Shown here piece after piece: positions 12,510-24,340 of a stretch of DNA of 64,000 nt; position 1 is the first letter of the stretch, and each line of letters starts with the position of its first letter. The DNA is taken from assembly GCF_036320965.1 (NCBI RefSeq), contig NC_092235.1, positions 11,980,239-12,044,238 of the forward strand, in the 5' to 3' direction. The notes under the pieces were generated by a model. The model saw only the letters and a list, made by a program, of their open reading frames with translations, did no database searches and was not told where the DNA came from. This DNA is from Panulirus ornatus. Lineage: Eukaryota; Arthropoda; Malacostraca; Decapoda; Palinuridae. The position numbers and the translations under genes are program-made.

Positions 12510-12513
<4 letters not shown>

Positions 12514-12583
<70 letters not shown>
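12514..12583. repeat. (TA)n, about 70 bp
   Basis: Joins the A-rich tail of the full-length LINE to the next, 5'-truncated copy. Frames that read through it encode (IY)n and are not genes. Confidence 0.97.
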
Positions 12584-12586
<3 letters not shown>

Positions 12587-15500
12587 GGGAGTATGTGATA
12601 GAATGTAAGAAAGTAAATTCTCGATTGATATGGGTAAAACTGAAAGTTGATGGAGAGAGATGGGTGATTATTGGTGCATATGCACCTGGGCATGAGAAGA
12701 AAGATCATGAGAGGCAAGTGTTTTGGGAGCAGCTGAATGAGTGTGTTAGTGGTTTTGATGCACAAGACCGGGTTATAGTCATGGGTGATTTGAATGCAAA
12801 GGTGAGTAATGCGGCAGTTGAGGGAATAATTGGTATACATGGGGTGTTCAGTGTTGTAAATGGAAATGGTGAAGAGCTTGTGGATTTATGTGCTGAAAAA
12901 GGACTGGTGATTGGGAATACCTGGTTTAAAAAGCGAGATATACATAAGTATACGTATGTAAGTAGGAGAGATGGCCAGAGAGCGTTATTGGATTACGTGT
13001 TAATTGACAGGCGAGCGAAAGAGAGACTTTTGGATGTAAATGTGCTAAGAGGTGCAACTGGAGGATTGTCTGATCATTATCTTGTGGAGGCTAAGGTGAA
13101 GATTTGTATGGGTTTTCAGAAAAGAGTGAATGTTGGGGTGAAGAGGGTGGTGAGAGTGAGTGAGCTTGGGAAGGAGACTTGTGTGAGGAAGTACCAGGAG
13201 AGACTGAGTACAGAATGGAAAAAGGTGAGAACAATGGAAGTAAGGGGAGTGGGGGAGGAATGGGATGTATTTAGGGAATCAGTGATGGATTGCGCAAAGG
13301 ATGCTTGTGGCATGAGAAGCGTGGGAGGTGGGTTGATTAGAAAGGGTAGTGAGTGGTGGGATGAAGAAGTAAGATGATTAGTGAAAGAGAAGAGAGAGGC
13401 ATTTGGACGATTTTTGCAGGGAAAAAATGCAATTGAGTGGGAGATGTATAAAAGGAAGAGACAGGAGGTCAAGAGAAAGGTGCAAGAGGTGAAAAAGAGG
13501 GCAAATGAGAGTTGGGGTGAGAGAGTATCATTAAATTTTAGGGTGAATAAAAAGATGTTCTGGAAGGAGGTAAATAAAGTGTGTAAGACAAGGGAGCAAA
13601 TGGGAACTTCAGTGAAGGGCGCAAATGGGGAGGTGATAACAAGTAGTGGTGATGTGAGAAGGAGATGGAATGAGTATTTTGAAGGTTTGTTGAATGTGTT
13701 TGATGATAGAGTGGCAGATATAGGGTGTCTTGGTCGAGGTGGTGTACAAAGTGAGAGGGTTAGGGAAAATGATTTGGTAAACAGAGAAGAGGCAGTAAAA
13801 GCTTTGCGGAAGATGAAAGCCGGCAAGGCAGCAGGTTTGGATGGTATTGCAGTGGAATTTATAAAAAAAAAAAAAGGGGGGTGACTGTATTGTTGGCTGG
13901 TTGGTAAGGTTATTTAATGTATGCATGACTCATGGTGAGGTGCCTGAGGATTGGCGGAATGCTTGCATAGTGCCATTGTACAAAGGCAAAGGGGATAAGA
14001 GTGAGTGCTCAAATTACAGAGGTATAAGTTTGTTGAGTATTCCTGGTAAATTATATGGGAGGGTATTGATTGAGAGGATGAAGGCATGTACAGAGCATCA
14101 GATTGGGGAAGAGCAGTGTGGTTTCAGAAGTGGTAGAGGATGTGTGGATCAGGTGTTTGCTTTGAAGAATGTATGTGAGAAATACTTAGAACAGCAAATG
14201 GATTTGTATGTAACATTTATGGATCTGGAGAAAGCATATGATAGAGTTGATAGAGATGCTCTGTGGAAGGTATTAAGAATATATGGTGTGGGAGGCAAGT
14301 TGTTAGAAGCAGTGAAATGTTTTTATCGAGGATGTAAGACATGTGTACGTGTAGGAAGAGAGGAAAGTGATTGGTTCTCAGTGAATGTAGGTTTGCGGCA
14401 GGGGTGTGTGATGTCTCCATGGTTGTTTAATTTGTTTATGGATGGTGTTGTTAGGGAGGTGAATGCAAGAGTTTTGGAAAGAGGGGCAAGTATGAAGTCT
14501 GTTGGGGATGAGAGAGCTTGGGAAGTGAGTCAGTTGTTGTTCGCTGATGATACAGCGCTGGTGGCTGATTCATGTGAGAAACTGCAGAAGCTGGTGACTG
14601 AGTTTGGTAAAGTGTGTGAAAGAAGAAAGTTAAGAGTAAATGTGAATAAGAGCAAGGTTATTAGGTACAGTAGGGTTGAGGGTCAAGTCAATTAGGAGGT
14701 GAGTTTGAATGGAAGAAAACTGGAGGAAGTAAAGTGTTTTAGATATCTGGGAGTGGATCTGGCAGCGGATGGAACCATGGAAGCGGAAGTGAATCATAGG
14801 GTGGGGGAGGGGGCGAAAATCCTGGGAGCATTGAAGAATGTGTGGAAGTCGAGAACATTATCTCGGAAAGCAGAAATGGGTATGTTTGAAGGAATAGTGG
14901 TTCCAACAATGTTGTATGGTTGCGAGGCGTGGGCTATGGATAGAGTTGTGCGCAGGAGGGTGGATGTGCTGGAAATGAGATGTTTGAGGAATATGTGTGG
15001 TGTGAGGTGGTTTGATCGAGTAAGTAATGTAAGGGTAAGAGAGATGTGTGGAAATAAAAAGAGCGTGGTTGAGAGAGCAGAAGAGGGTGTTTTGAAATGG
15101 TTTGGGCACATGGAGAGAATGAGTGAGGAAAGATTGACCAAGAGGATATATGTGTCGGAGGTGGAGGGAACGAGGAGAAGTGGAAGACCAAATTGGAGGT
15201 GGAAAGATGGAGTGAAAAAGATTTTGAGTGATCGGGGCATGAACATGCAGGAGGGTGAAAGGCGGGCAAGGAATAGAGTGAATTGGATCGATGTGGTATA
15301 CCGGGGTTGACGTGCTGTCAGTGGATTGAATCAGGGCATGTGGAGCGTCTGGGGTAAACCATGGAAAGCTGTGTGGGGCCTGGATGTGGAAAGGGAGCTG
15401 TGGTTTTGGGCATTATTGCATGACAGCTGGAGACTGAGTGTGAACGAATGGGGCCCTTGTTATCTTTTCCTAGCGCTACCTCGCACACATGAGGGGGGAG

Positions 15501-15762
15501 GGGGATAGTATTCCATGTGTGGCGAGGTGGCGATGGGAATGAATAAAGGCAGACAGTGTGAATTGTGTGCATGGGTATATATGTATGTGTCTGTGTGTGT
15601 ATATATATGTGTACATTGAGATGTATAGGTATGTATATTTGCGTGTGTGGACGTGTGTGTATATACATGTGTATGGGGGTGGGTTGGGCCATTTCTTTCT
15701 TCTGTTTCCTTGCGCTACCTCGCAAATGCGGGAGACAGCGACAAAGCAAAATGAATAAATAA
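12584..15762 (+). mobile_element. 5'-truncated RTE-like LINE, long 3' UTR type
   Basis: Starts at TTGTGGGAGTATGTG (position 9588 of the full copy) and is collinear to the end of the ORF (15310). Three lesions separate it from an intact frame: a stop near 13375, where GTAAGAGTATT became GTAAGATGATT; an A-tract expansion at about 13862-13875; and a TGG-to-TAG change near 14693. The RT motifs (FMDLEKAYDRVDR, FADD) survive. The 3' UTR (15311-15762) is about 250 bp longer than in the full copy and contains a second TAGCGCTACCTCGC block before the terminal hairpin. Confidence 0.9.
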
Positions 15763-15767
15763 AGGAT

Positions 15768-17885
15768 ATATATACCTGAGAATAGGGGAAAAAGAATACT
15801 TCCCACGCATTCCTCACGTGTCATAGAAAGCGACTAAAGTGGACGGAAGCGAGGGGCTAGAAACCCTCCCCTCCTTGTATTTACTTTCTATAAGGGGAAA
15901 CACAAGAAGGAGTCACGCATGGAGTGCTCATCCTCCTCGAAGGCTCAGACTGGAGTGTCTAAATGTGTGTGGATGTAGCCAAGATGAGAAAAAAAGAAGA
16001 AATAGGTAGCATGTTAGAGGAAACGAACCTGGATGTTTTGGCTCTGAGTGAAGCTAAGCTAAAGGGTAAAGGGCAAGGGTGGTTTGGGAAAGTTTTGGGA
16101 GTAAAGTCAGTTGTTGGTGAAAGGACAAGAGCAAGGGAAGGAGTAGCACTACTCCTGAAACAGGAGTGGTGGGAGTATGTGATAGAGTGTAAGAAAGTAA
16201 GCTCTAGATTGATATGGGTAAAACTAAAAGTGGATGGAGAGAGATGGGTGATTACTGGTGCATATGCACCTAGGCATGAGAAGAAAGATCATGAGAGGCA
16301 TGTGTGAGTGTGTTTGTAGTTTTGATGTACGAGAGCGGGTTATAGTGACGGGTGATTTGAATGCAAAGGTGAGTAATGTGGTAGTTGAGGGCATAATTGG
16401 TGTGCATGGGGTGTTCAGTATTATAAATGGAAATGGCGAAGAGTTTGTACATTTATGTGCTGAAAAAAGACTTGTGATTGGGAATACCTGGTTTAAAAAG
16501 AGAGATATACATAAGTATACCTGTGTAAGTAGAAGAGATGGCCAGAGAGCGTTATTGGATTATGTGTTAATTGATAGCCGCACGAAAGAGAGACTTTTGG
16601 ATGTTAATGTGCTGAGAGGTGCAACTGGAGGGATGTCTGATCATTATCTTGTGGAGGCGAAGGTGAAGATTTGTAGAGGTTTTCAGAAAAGAGGAGAGAA
16701 TGTTGGGGTGAAGAGAGTGATGAGAGTAAGTGAGCTTAGGAAGGAGACTTGTGTGAGAAAGTACCAGGAGAGGTTGGGTGCAGAATGAAAAAAGATGAGA
16801 GCAAAGGATGTAAGAAGAAAGAAGAAGGAATGGCACGTGTTTAGGGAAGCAATGATAACTTGCGCAAAAGATGCTTGTGGCATGAGAAGCGTGGTAGGTG
16901 GGCAGATTAGAAGGGGTAGTGAGTGGTGAGAAGAAGAAGTAATATTATTAGCGAAAGAGAATAGAGAGGCATTTGGACGATGTTTGGAGGGAAATAATGA
17001 AAATGACTGGGAGATCCATAAAAGAAAGAGGCAGGAGGCCAAGAGAAAGGTGCAAGAGGTGAAAAAGAGAGAAAATGAGAGTTGAGGTGAGAGAGTTTCA
17101 TAAATTTTAGGGAGAATAAAAAGATGTTTTGGAAGGAGGTAAATAAAGTGCGTAAGACAAGAGAACAAATGTGAACATCGGTGAAGGGAAGTTGATAACA
17201 AGTAGTGGTGATGTTAGATGGAGTGAGTATTTTGAAGTTTTGTTGAATGTGTTAAATGATAGATTGGCAGATATAGGGTGCTTAGGTCGAGGTGGTGTGC
17301 AAAGTGAGAGGATTAGGGAGAATGATTTGCTAACAGAGGAGAGGTAGTAAAAGCTTTGCGGAAGATGAAAGCCGGCAAGGCAGCGGGTTTGGATGGTATC
17401 GCAATAGAATTTATCAAAAAAAGGGGTGACTGTGTTGTTGACTGGTTGGTAAGGATATTTGATGTATATATGACTCATGGTGAGTTGCCTGAGGATTGGC
17501 GGAATGAATGCATAGTGCCATTGTACAAAGGCAAAGGGGATAAACGTGAGTGCTCAAATTACAGAGGTATAAGTTTGTTGAGTATTCCTGGGAAATTAAA
17601 TGGAAAGGTATTGATTGAGAGGGTGAAGGCATGTACAGAGCATCGGCTTGGGGAAGAGCAGTGTGGTTTCAGAAGTGGTAGAGGATGTGTGGATCAGGTG
17701 TTTGCTTTGAAGAATGTGAGAAATACTTAGAAAAACAAATGGATTTGTATGTAGCATTTATGGATCTGGAGAAGGCATATGATAGAGTTGATAGAGATGG
17801 TATGTGGAAGGTATTAAGAATATATGGTGTGGGAGGCAAATTGCTAGAAGCAGTGAAAAGTCTTTATCGTGGATGTAAGCCATGT
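15768..17885 (+). mobile_element. Decayed RTE-like LINE, 5' end present, 3' end lost
   Basis: Begins with the family 5' leader (GAGAATAGGGGAAAAAGAATACTTCCCACG). Endonuclease and RT sequence follow, with many stops, small deletions and frameshifts (open pieces 15963-16307, 16258-16788, 17356-17730, 17685 onward). It ends abruptly in the RT between motifs A and B (GGATGTAAGCCATGTGTA), where an inverted LINE tail is joined. The remaining 3' part was not found nearby. Confidence 0.85.
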
Positions 17886-18024
17886 GTATTTTGCTTTGTC
17901 GCTGTCTCCCGCGTTAGCGAGGTAGCGCAAGGAAACAGACGAAAGAATGGCCCAACCCACCCACATACACATGTATATACATACAGGTCCACACACGCAA
18001 ATATATATACCTATACATCTCAAC

Positions 18025-18025
<1 letters not shown>
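17886..18025 (-). mobile_element. LINE 3' UTR fragment (inverted)
   Basis: Only the distal tail of a LINE: hairpin (CTCCCGCGTTAGCGAGGTAGC on the + strand side) and the CATACA-rich stretch, ending at CTCAACGTATATA where (TA)n takes over. Confidence 0.85.

Positions 18026-18092
<67 letters not shown>
18026..18092. repeat. (TA)n, about 67 bp
   Basis: Sits between two inverted LINE tail fragments. Confidence 0.97.
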
Positions 18093-18094
<2 letters not shown>

Positions 18095-18357
18095 TATACT
18101 TTGCCGCTGTCTCCCGCGTTTGCGAGGTAGCGCAAGGAAACAGACGAAAGAAATGGCCCAACCCCCCCCATACACATGTATATACATACGTTCACACACG
18201 CAAATATACATACCTACACAGCATTCCATGGCTTACCCCAGACGCTTCACATGCCTTGATTCAATCCACTGACAGCACGTCAACCCCGGTATACCACATC
18301 GCTCCAATTCACTCTATTCCTTGCCCTCCTTTCACCCTCCTGCATGTTCAGGCCCCG

Positions 18358-18360
<3 letters not shown>
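18093..18360 (-). mobile_element. LINE 3' fragment, short 3' UTR type (inverted)
   Basis: On the - strand it carries the last codons of the ORF (from near the CTGAACATGCAGGAGG segment), the stop, the short-type 3' UTR and the hairpin. It is cut at GGCCCCGATC by a (TA)n tract. Confidence 0.85.

Positions 18361-18402
<42 letters not shown>
18361..18402. repeat. (TA)n, 42 bp
   Basis: Replaces the distal hairpin end of the next inverted LINE copy. Confidence 0.97.
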
Positions 18403-18408
<6 letters not shown>

Positions 18409-21400
18409 CCATATATTCACATGTACATAATTCATACTGTCTGTCTTTATTCATTCCCATCGCCACCTCGCCACACATGAAATAACAACCCCCTCCCTCC
18501 TCATGTGTGCGAGGTAGCGCTAGGAAAAGACAACAAAGGCCCCATTCGTTCACACTCAGTCTCTAGCTGTCATGTAATAATGCACCGAAACCACAGCTCC
18601 CTTTCCACATCCCGGCCCCACACAACTTTCCATGGTTTACCCCAGACGCTTCACATGCCCTGGTTCAATCCATTGACAGCACGTCGACTGCGGTATACCA
18701 CATCGTTCCAATTCACTCTATTCCTTGCACGCCTTTCACCCTCCTGCATGTTCAGGCCCCGATCACTCAAAATCTTTTTCACTCCATCTTTCCACCTCCA
18801 ATTTAGTCTGCCACTTCTCGTTCCCTCCGCCTCTGACACATATATCCTCTTGGTCAATCTTTCCTCACTCATTCTCTCCATGTGACCAAAACCATTTCAA
18901 AACACCTTCTTCTGCTCTCTCAACCACACTCTATTTATTACCACACATCTCTCTTACCCTTACATTACTTACTCGATCAAACCACCTCACACCACATATT
19001 GTCCTCAAACATCTCATTTCCAGCACATCCACCCTCCTAGGCACAACTCTATCCATAGCCCACGCCTCGCAACCATACAACATTGTTGGAACCACTATTC
19101 CTTCAAACATATCCATTTTTGCTTTACGAGATAATGTTCTCGACTTCAACACATTTTTCAAGGCTCCCAGAACTTTCGTCCCCTTCACCACCCTATGATT
19201 CACTTCCGCTTCCATGGTTCATCTGCTGCCAAATCCACTCCCAGATATCTAAAACACTTCACTTCCTCCAGTTTTCTTCCATTCAAACTTACTTCCCAAT
19301 TCACTTGACCCTCAACCCTACTGTACCTAATAACCTTGCTCTTATTCACATTTAATCTTAACTTTCTTCTTTCACACACTTTACCAAACTCAGTCACCAG
19401 CTTCTGCAGTTTCTCACATGAATCAGCCACCAGCGCTGTATCATCAGCGAACAACAACTGACTCACTTCCCAAGCTCTCTCATCCACAACAGACTTCATA
19501 CTTGCCCCTCTTTCCAAAACTCTTGCATTCACCTCCCTAACAACACCATCCATAAACAAATCAAAAAACCATGGAGACATAACACACCCCTGCCGCAAAC
19601 CTACATTCACTGAGAACCAATCACTTTCCTCTCTTCCTACATGTACACATGCCTTACATCCTCGATAAAACCTTTTCACTGCTTCTAACAACTTGCCTCC
19701 TATACCATATATTCTTAATACCTTCCTCAGAGCATCTCTATCAACTCTATCATATGCCTTCTCAAGATCCATAAATGCTACATATAAATCCATTTGTTTT
19801 TCTAAGTATTTCTCACATACATTCCTCAGAGCAAACACCTGATCCACACATCCTCTACCACTTCTGAAACCACACTGCTCTTCCCCAATCTGATGTTCTG
19901 TACACTCATATAATTTACCAGGAATACTCAAAAAACTTATACCTCTGTAATTTGAGCACTCACCTTTGTCCCCTTTGCCTTAGTACAATGGCACTATGCA
20001 AGCATTCCGCCAATCCTCAGGCACCTCACCATGAATCATACGTACAGTAAATAACCTTACCAACCAGTCAACAATACAGTCACCGCCTTTTTTTTTTTTT
20101 TATAAATTCCACTGCAATACCATCCAAATCCGCTGCCTTGCCGGCTTTCATCTTCCGCAAAGCTTTTACTACCCCTTCTCTCTTTACCAAATCATTTTCG
20201 CTAACCCTCTCACTTTGCACACCACCTCGACCAAAACACCCTAAAACACATTCAACAAACCTTCAAAATACTCACTCCATCTCCTTCTCACATCACCACT
20301 ACTTGTTATCACCTCCCCATTAGCCCCCTTCACTGAAGTTCCCATTTGTTCCCTTGTCGTACGCACTTTATTTACCTCCTTCCAAAACATCTTTTTATTC
20401 TCCCTAATATTTAATGATGCTCTCTCACCCCAACTCTTATTTGCCCTCTTTTTCACCTCTTGCACCTTTCTCTTGACCTCCTGCCTCTTTCTTTTATACA
20501 TCTCCCGCTCATTTGCATTATTTCCCTGCAAAAATCGTCCAAATGCCTCTCTCTTCTCTTTCACTAACAATCTTACTTCTTCATCCCATCACTCACTACC
20601 CTTTCTAATCTGCCCACCTCCCACGCTTCTCATGCCACAAGCATCTTTTGCGCAAGCCATCACTGCTTCCCTAAATGCATCTCATTCCTCCCCACTCTCC
20701 TTAGCTCCTTTCTTCTCACCTTTTTCCGTTCTGTACTCAGTCTCTCCTGGTACTTCTTCACACAAGTCTCCTTCCCAAGCTCACTTACTCTCACCACTCT
20801 CTTCACCCCAACATTCTCTCTTCTTTTCTGAAAACCTCTACATATCTTCACCTTAGCCTCCACAAGATAATGATCAGACATCCCTCCAGTTGCACCTCTC
20901 AGCACATTAACATCCAAAAGTCTCTCTTTTGCGCGCCTATCAATTAACATGTAATCCAATAACGCTCTCTGGCCATCTCTCCTACTTACATAGGTATACT
21001 TATGCATATCTCTCTTTTTAAACCAGGTATTCCCAATCACTAGTCCTTTTTCAGCACATAAATCTACAAGCTCTTCACCATTTTCCTTTAAAACACTGAA
21101 CACCCCACGTATACCAATATTCCCTCAACTGCCACATTACTCACCTTTGCAATCAAATCACCAATCACTATAACCCGGTCTCGTGCATCAAAACCACTAA
21201 CATACTCATTCAGCTGCTCCCAAAACACTTGCACTTCACGATCTTTCTTCTCATGCCCAGATGCATATGCACCAATAATCACCCACCTCTTTCCATCAAC
21301 TTTCAGTTTTACCTATATCAATCTAGAGTTTACTTTCTTACACTCTATCACATACTCCCACCACTCCTGTTTCAGGAGTAGTGCTACTCCTTCCCTTGCT

Positions 21401-21757
21401 CTTGTCCTCTCACTAACCCCTGACTTTACTCCCAAGACATTCCCAAACCACTCTTCCCCTTTACCCTTGAGCTTCGTTTCACTCAGAGCCAAAACATCCA
21501 CGTTCCTTTCCTCAAACATACTACCTATCTCTCCTTTTTTCACATCTTGGTTACATCCACACACATTTAGACACCCCAATCTGAGCCTTCGAGGAGGATG
21601 AGCACTCCCCGCGTGACTCCTTCCTCTGTTTCCCCTTTTGGAAAGTTAAAATACAAGGAGGGGAGGGTTTCTAGCCCCCGCTCCTGTCCCTTTTAGTCGC
21701 TTTCTACAACACGTGAGGAATGTGTGGGAAGTATTCTTTCTCCCCTATCCCCAGGGA
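18403..21757 (-). mobile_element. Near full-length RTE-like LINE, frameshifted
   Basis: A minus-strand copy with the family leader at its 5' end (21757 downward: ATCCCTGGGGATAGGGGAGAAAG) and a long-type 3' UTR that has lost its terminal hairpin. The ORF runs about 21640 to 18690 but is broken into pieces: endonuclease 21579-21313, 21282-21088 and 21103-20660; linker 20570-20241; RT 19931-19200; C-terminal 19215-18931 and 18881-18651. Small deletions are visible near 20243 and 19905, and a T-tract near 20090. FADD and GLRQGCVMSPW are still present. Confidence 0.9.
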
Positions 21758-21794
21758 TATATATATACATATATATATATACATATATATATAT

Positions 21795-21879
<85 letters not shown>
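21758..21879. repeat. (TA)n, about 120 bp, with TACA interruptions at its left end
   Basis: Separates the 5' end of one minus-strand LINE from the 3' end of a minus-strand short derivative. Confidence 0.97.
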
Positions 21880-21881
<2 letters not shown>

Positions 21882-22120
21882 TATCTTTCTTTCTTTTAAA
21901 GTATTCGCCATTTCCCGCGTTAGCGAGGTAGCGTTAGGAACAGAGGACTGGGCCTTTTTTGGAATATCCTCACCTGGCCCCCTCTGTTCCTTCTTTTGGA
22001 AAATTAAAAAAAAACGAGAGGGGAGGATTTCCAGCCACCCGCTCCCTCCCCTTTTAGTCGCCTTCTACGACACGCAGGGAATACGTGGGAAGTATTCTTA
22101 ATCCCCTATCCCCAGGGATA
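21880..22120 (-). mobile_element. Short non-autonomous RTE derivative, complete
   Basis: About 240 bp. On the - strand it starts TATCCCTGGGGATAGGGG like the LINE leader, continues through the GGGAGG/CCTCCCC stem region and a text that loosely follows the first LINE codons. It then jumps to the 3' hairpin (GCTACCTCGCTAACGCGGGAAATGGCGAATA) and an A-rich tail. Its 5' end is fused directly to the next LINE fragment. Confidence 0.85.
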
Positions 22121-23639
22121 TGTACAAAGGCAAAGGGGATAAGAGTGAGTGCTCAAATTACAGAGGTATAAGTTTGTTGAGTATTCCTGGTAAATTATAT
22201 GGGAGGATATTGATTGAGAGGGTGAAGGCATGTACAGAGCATCAGATTGGGGAAGAGCAGTGTGGTTTCAGAAGTGGTAGAGGATGTGTGGATCAGGTGT
22301 TTGCTTTGAAGAATGTATGTGAGAAATACTTAGAAAAGCAAATGGATTTGTATGTAGCATTTATGGATCTGGAGAAGGCATATGATAGAGTTGATAGAGA
22401 TGCTCTGTGGAAGGTATTAAGAATATATGGTGAGGGAGGCAAGTTGTTAGAAGCAGTGAAAAGTTTTTATCGAGGATGTAAGGCATGTGTACGCGTAGGA
22501 AGAGAGGAAAGTGATTGGTTCTCAGTGAATGTAGGTTTGCGGCAGGGGTGTGTGATGTCTCCATGGTTGTTTAATTTGTTTATGGATGGGGTTGTTAGGG
22601 AGGTGAATGCAAGAGTTTTGGAAAGAGGGGCAAGTATGAAGTCTGTTGGGGATGAGAGAGCTTGGGAAGTGAGTCAGTTGTTCGCTGATGATACAACGCT
22701 GGTGGCTGATTCATGTGAGAAACTGCAGAAGCTGGTGACTGAGTTTGGTAAAGTGTGTGAAAGAAGAAAGTTAAGAGTAAATGTGAATAAGAGCAAGGTT
22801 ATTAGGTACAGTAGGGTTGAGGGTCAAGTCAATTGGGAGGTGAGTTTGAATGGAGAAAAACTGGAGGAAGTGAAGTGTTTTAGATATCTGGGAGTGGATC
22901 TGGCAGCGGATGGAACCATGGAAGCGGAAGTGGATCATAGGGTGGGGAAGGGGGCGAAAATTATGGGAGCCTTGAAGAATGTGTGGAAGTCGAGAACATT
23001 ATCTCGGAAAGCAAAAATGGGTATGTTTGAAGGAATAGTGGTTCCAACAATGTTGTATGGTTGCGAGACGTGGGCTATGGATAGAGTTGTGCGCAGGAGG
23101 ATGGATGTGCTGGAAATGAGATGTTTGAGGACAATGTGTGGTGTGAGGTGGTTTGATCGAGTAAGTAACGTAAGGGTAAGAGAGATGTGTGGAAATAAAA
23201 AGAGCGTGGTTGAGGGAGCAGAAGAGGGTGTTTTGAAATGGTTCGGGCACATGGAGAGAATGAGTGAGGAAAGATTGACCAAGAGAATATATGTGTCGGA
23301 GGTGGAGGGAACGAGGAGAAGAGGGAGACCAAATTGGAGGTGGAAAGATGGAGTGAAAAAGATTTTGTGTGATCGGGGCCTGAACATGCAGGAGGGTGAA
23401 AGGAGGGCAAGGAACAGAGTGAATTGGAGCGATGTGGTATACCGGGGTTGACGTGCTGTCAGTGGATTGAATCAAGGCATGTGAAGCGTCTGGGGTAAAC
23501 CATGGAAAGCTGTGTAGGTATGTATATTTGCGTGTGTGGACGTATGTATATACATGTGTATGGGGGTGGGTTGGGCCATTTCTTTCGTCTGTTTCCTTGC
23601 GCTACCTCGCAAACGCGGGAGACAGCGACAAAGCAAAAA

Positions 23640-23656
<17 letters not shown>
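22121..23656 (+). mobile_element. 5'-truncated RTE-like LINE with open RT frame
   Basis: Starts at TGTACAAAGGCAAAGG (the LYKGKGD codons of the RT) fused to the short element at 22120. The frame stays open to the ORF stop at 23451, about 443 codons covering RT motifs A to E and the C-terminal domain. One in-frame 3-bp deletion gives QLFADDT in place of QLLFADDT. Short-type 3' UTR, terminal hairpin, then an A-tract (23635-23656). Confidence 0.9.

Positions 23657-23728
<72 letters not shown>
23657..23728. repeat. (TA)n, 72 bp
   Basis: Follows the A-tract of the preceding LINE and abuts the tail of an inverted short element. Confidence 0.97.
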
Positions 23729-23730
<2 letters not shown>

Positions 23731-23963
23731 TTTCTTTTAAACTATTTGCCATTTCCCGCGTTAGCGAGGTAGCGTTGAGAACAGAGGACTGAGCCTTTTT
23801 TTCGAATATCCTCACCTGGCCTCCTCTGTTCCTTCTTTTGGAAAATTAAAAAAAAAAAGAGAGGGGAGGATTTCCAGCCCCCCGCTCCCTCCCCTTTTAG
23901 TCGCCTTCTACGTCACGCAGGGAATACGTGGGAAGTATTCTTAATCCCCTATCCCCAGGGATA
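23729..23963 (-). mobile_element. Short non-autonomous RTE derivative, complete (inverted)
   Basis: Same structure as 21880-22120: tail and hairpin at the low-coordinate end, leader TATCCCTGGGGATAGGGG at 23945-23963. It is followed head-to-head by a plus-strand truncated copy. Confidence 0.85.
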
Positions 23964-24112
23964 GGAAATCCTCCCCTCTCGTTTTTTTTTTTTTAATTTT
24001 CCAAAAGAAGGAACAGAGAATTCGGCCAGGTGGGGGGATTCCCTCAAAGGCCCAGTCCTCTGTTCTTAACGCTACCTCGCTAATGCGGGAAATGGCGAAT
24101 AGTTTGAAAGAA

Positions 24113-24114
<2 letters not shown>
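23964..24114 (+). mobile_element. Short RTE derivative, 5'-truncated
   Basis: Begins at GGAAATCCTCCCCTC, lacking the leader, then T-tract, CCAAAAGAAGGAACAGAG, the hairpin CGCTACCTCGCTAATGCGGGAAA and the GAAAGAAAG tail. Confidence 0.85.

Positions 24115-24192
<78 letters not shown>
24115..24192. repeat. (TA)n, 78 bp
   Basis: Lies between two short derivatives in opposite orientation (tail to tail). Confidence 0.97.
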
Positions 24193-24206
<14 letters not shown>

Positions 24207-24340
24207 CATACTATTCGCCATTTCCCGCATTAGCGAAGTAGCGTTAAGAACAGAGGACTGGGCCTTTGAGGGAATATCCTCATATGGCCCCCTTCTCTGT
24301 TCCTTCTTTTGGAAAATTTAAAAAAAAAATGAGAGGGGAG
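24193..24340 (-). mobile_element. Short RTE derivative, 5' end replaced by LINE sequence
   Basis: Tail and hairpin at 24205-24250, body to GAGAGGGGAGG at about 24340. There it switches to plus-strand LINE sequence (GTGAATGCAAGAG) across a shared GGGAGG. Confidence 0.8.

Larger units (their letters stand above)
9195..12512 (+). mobile_element. Full-length RTE-like LINE
   Basis: The only complete, uninterrupted copy in the window: a 5' leader of about 120 bp (9195-9316) opening at TATCCCTGGGGATAGGGG, one 998-codon ORF, and a short 3' UTR (12314-12512) that ends in the family hairpin and an A-rich tail running into (TA)n. A single EN-RT ORF, no gag-like ORF1 and a microsatellite tail are typical of RTE-type LINEs. 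Both flanks are (TA)n, so a target duplication cannot be resolved. Confidence 0.9.

Noticed and set aside
12364..13377. Fusion proteins joining a LINE tail, (IY)n and LINE domains (also at 25266-27092 and others)
   Set aside because: They arise from reading a 3' UTR and a (TA)n tract in frame by chance. The upstream part is non-coding in all copies.
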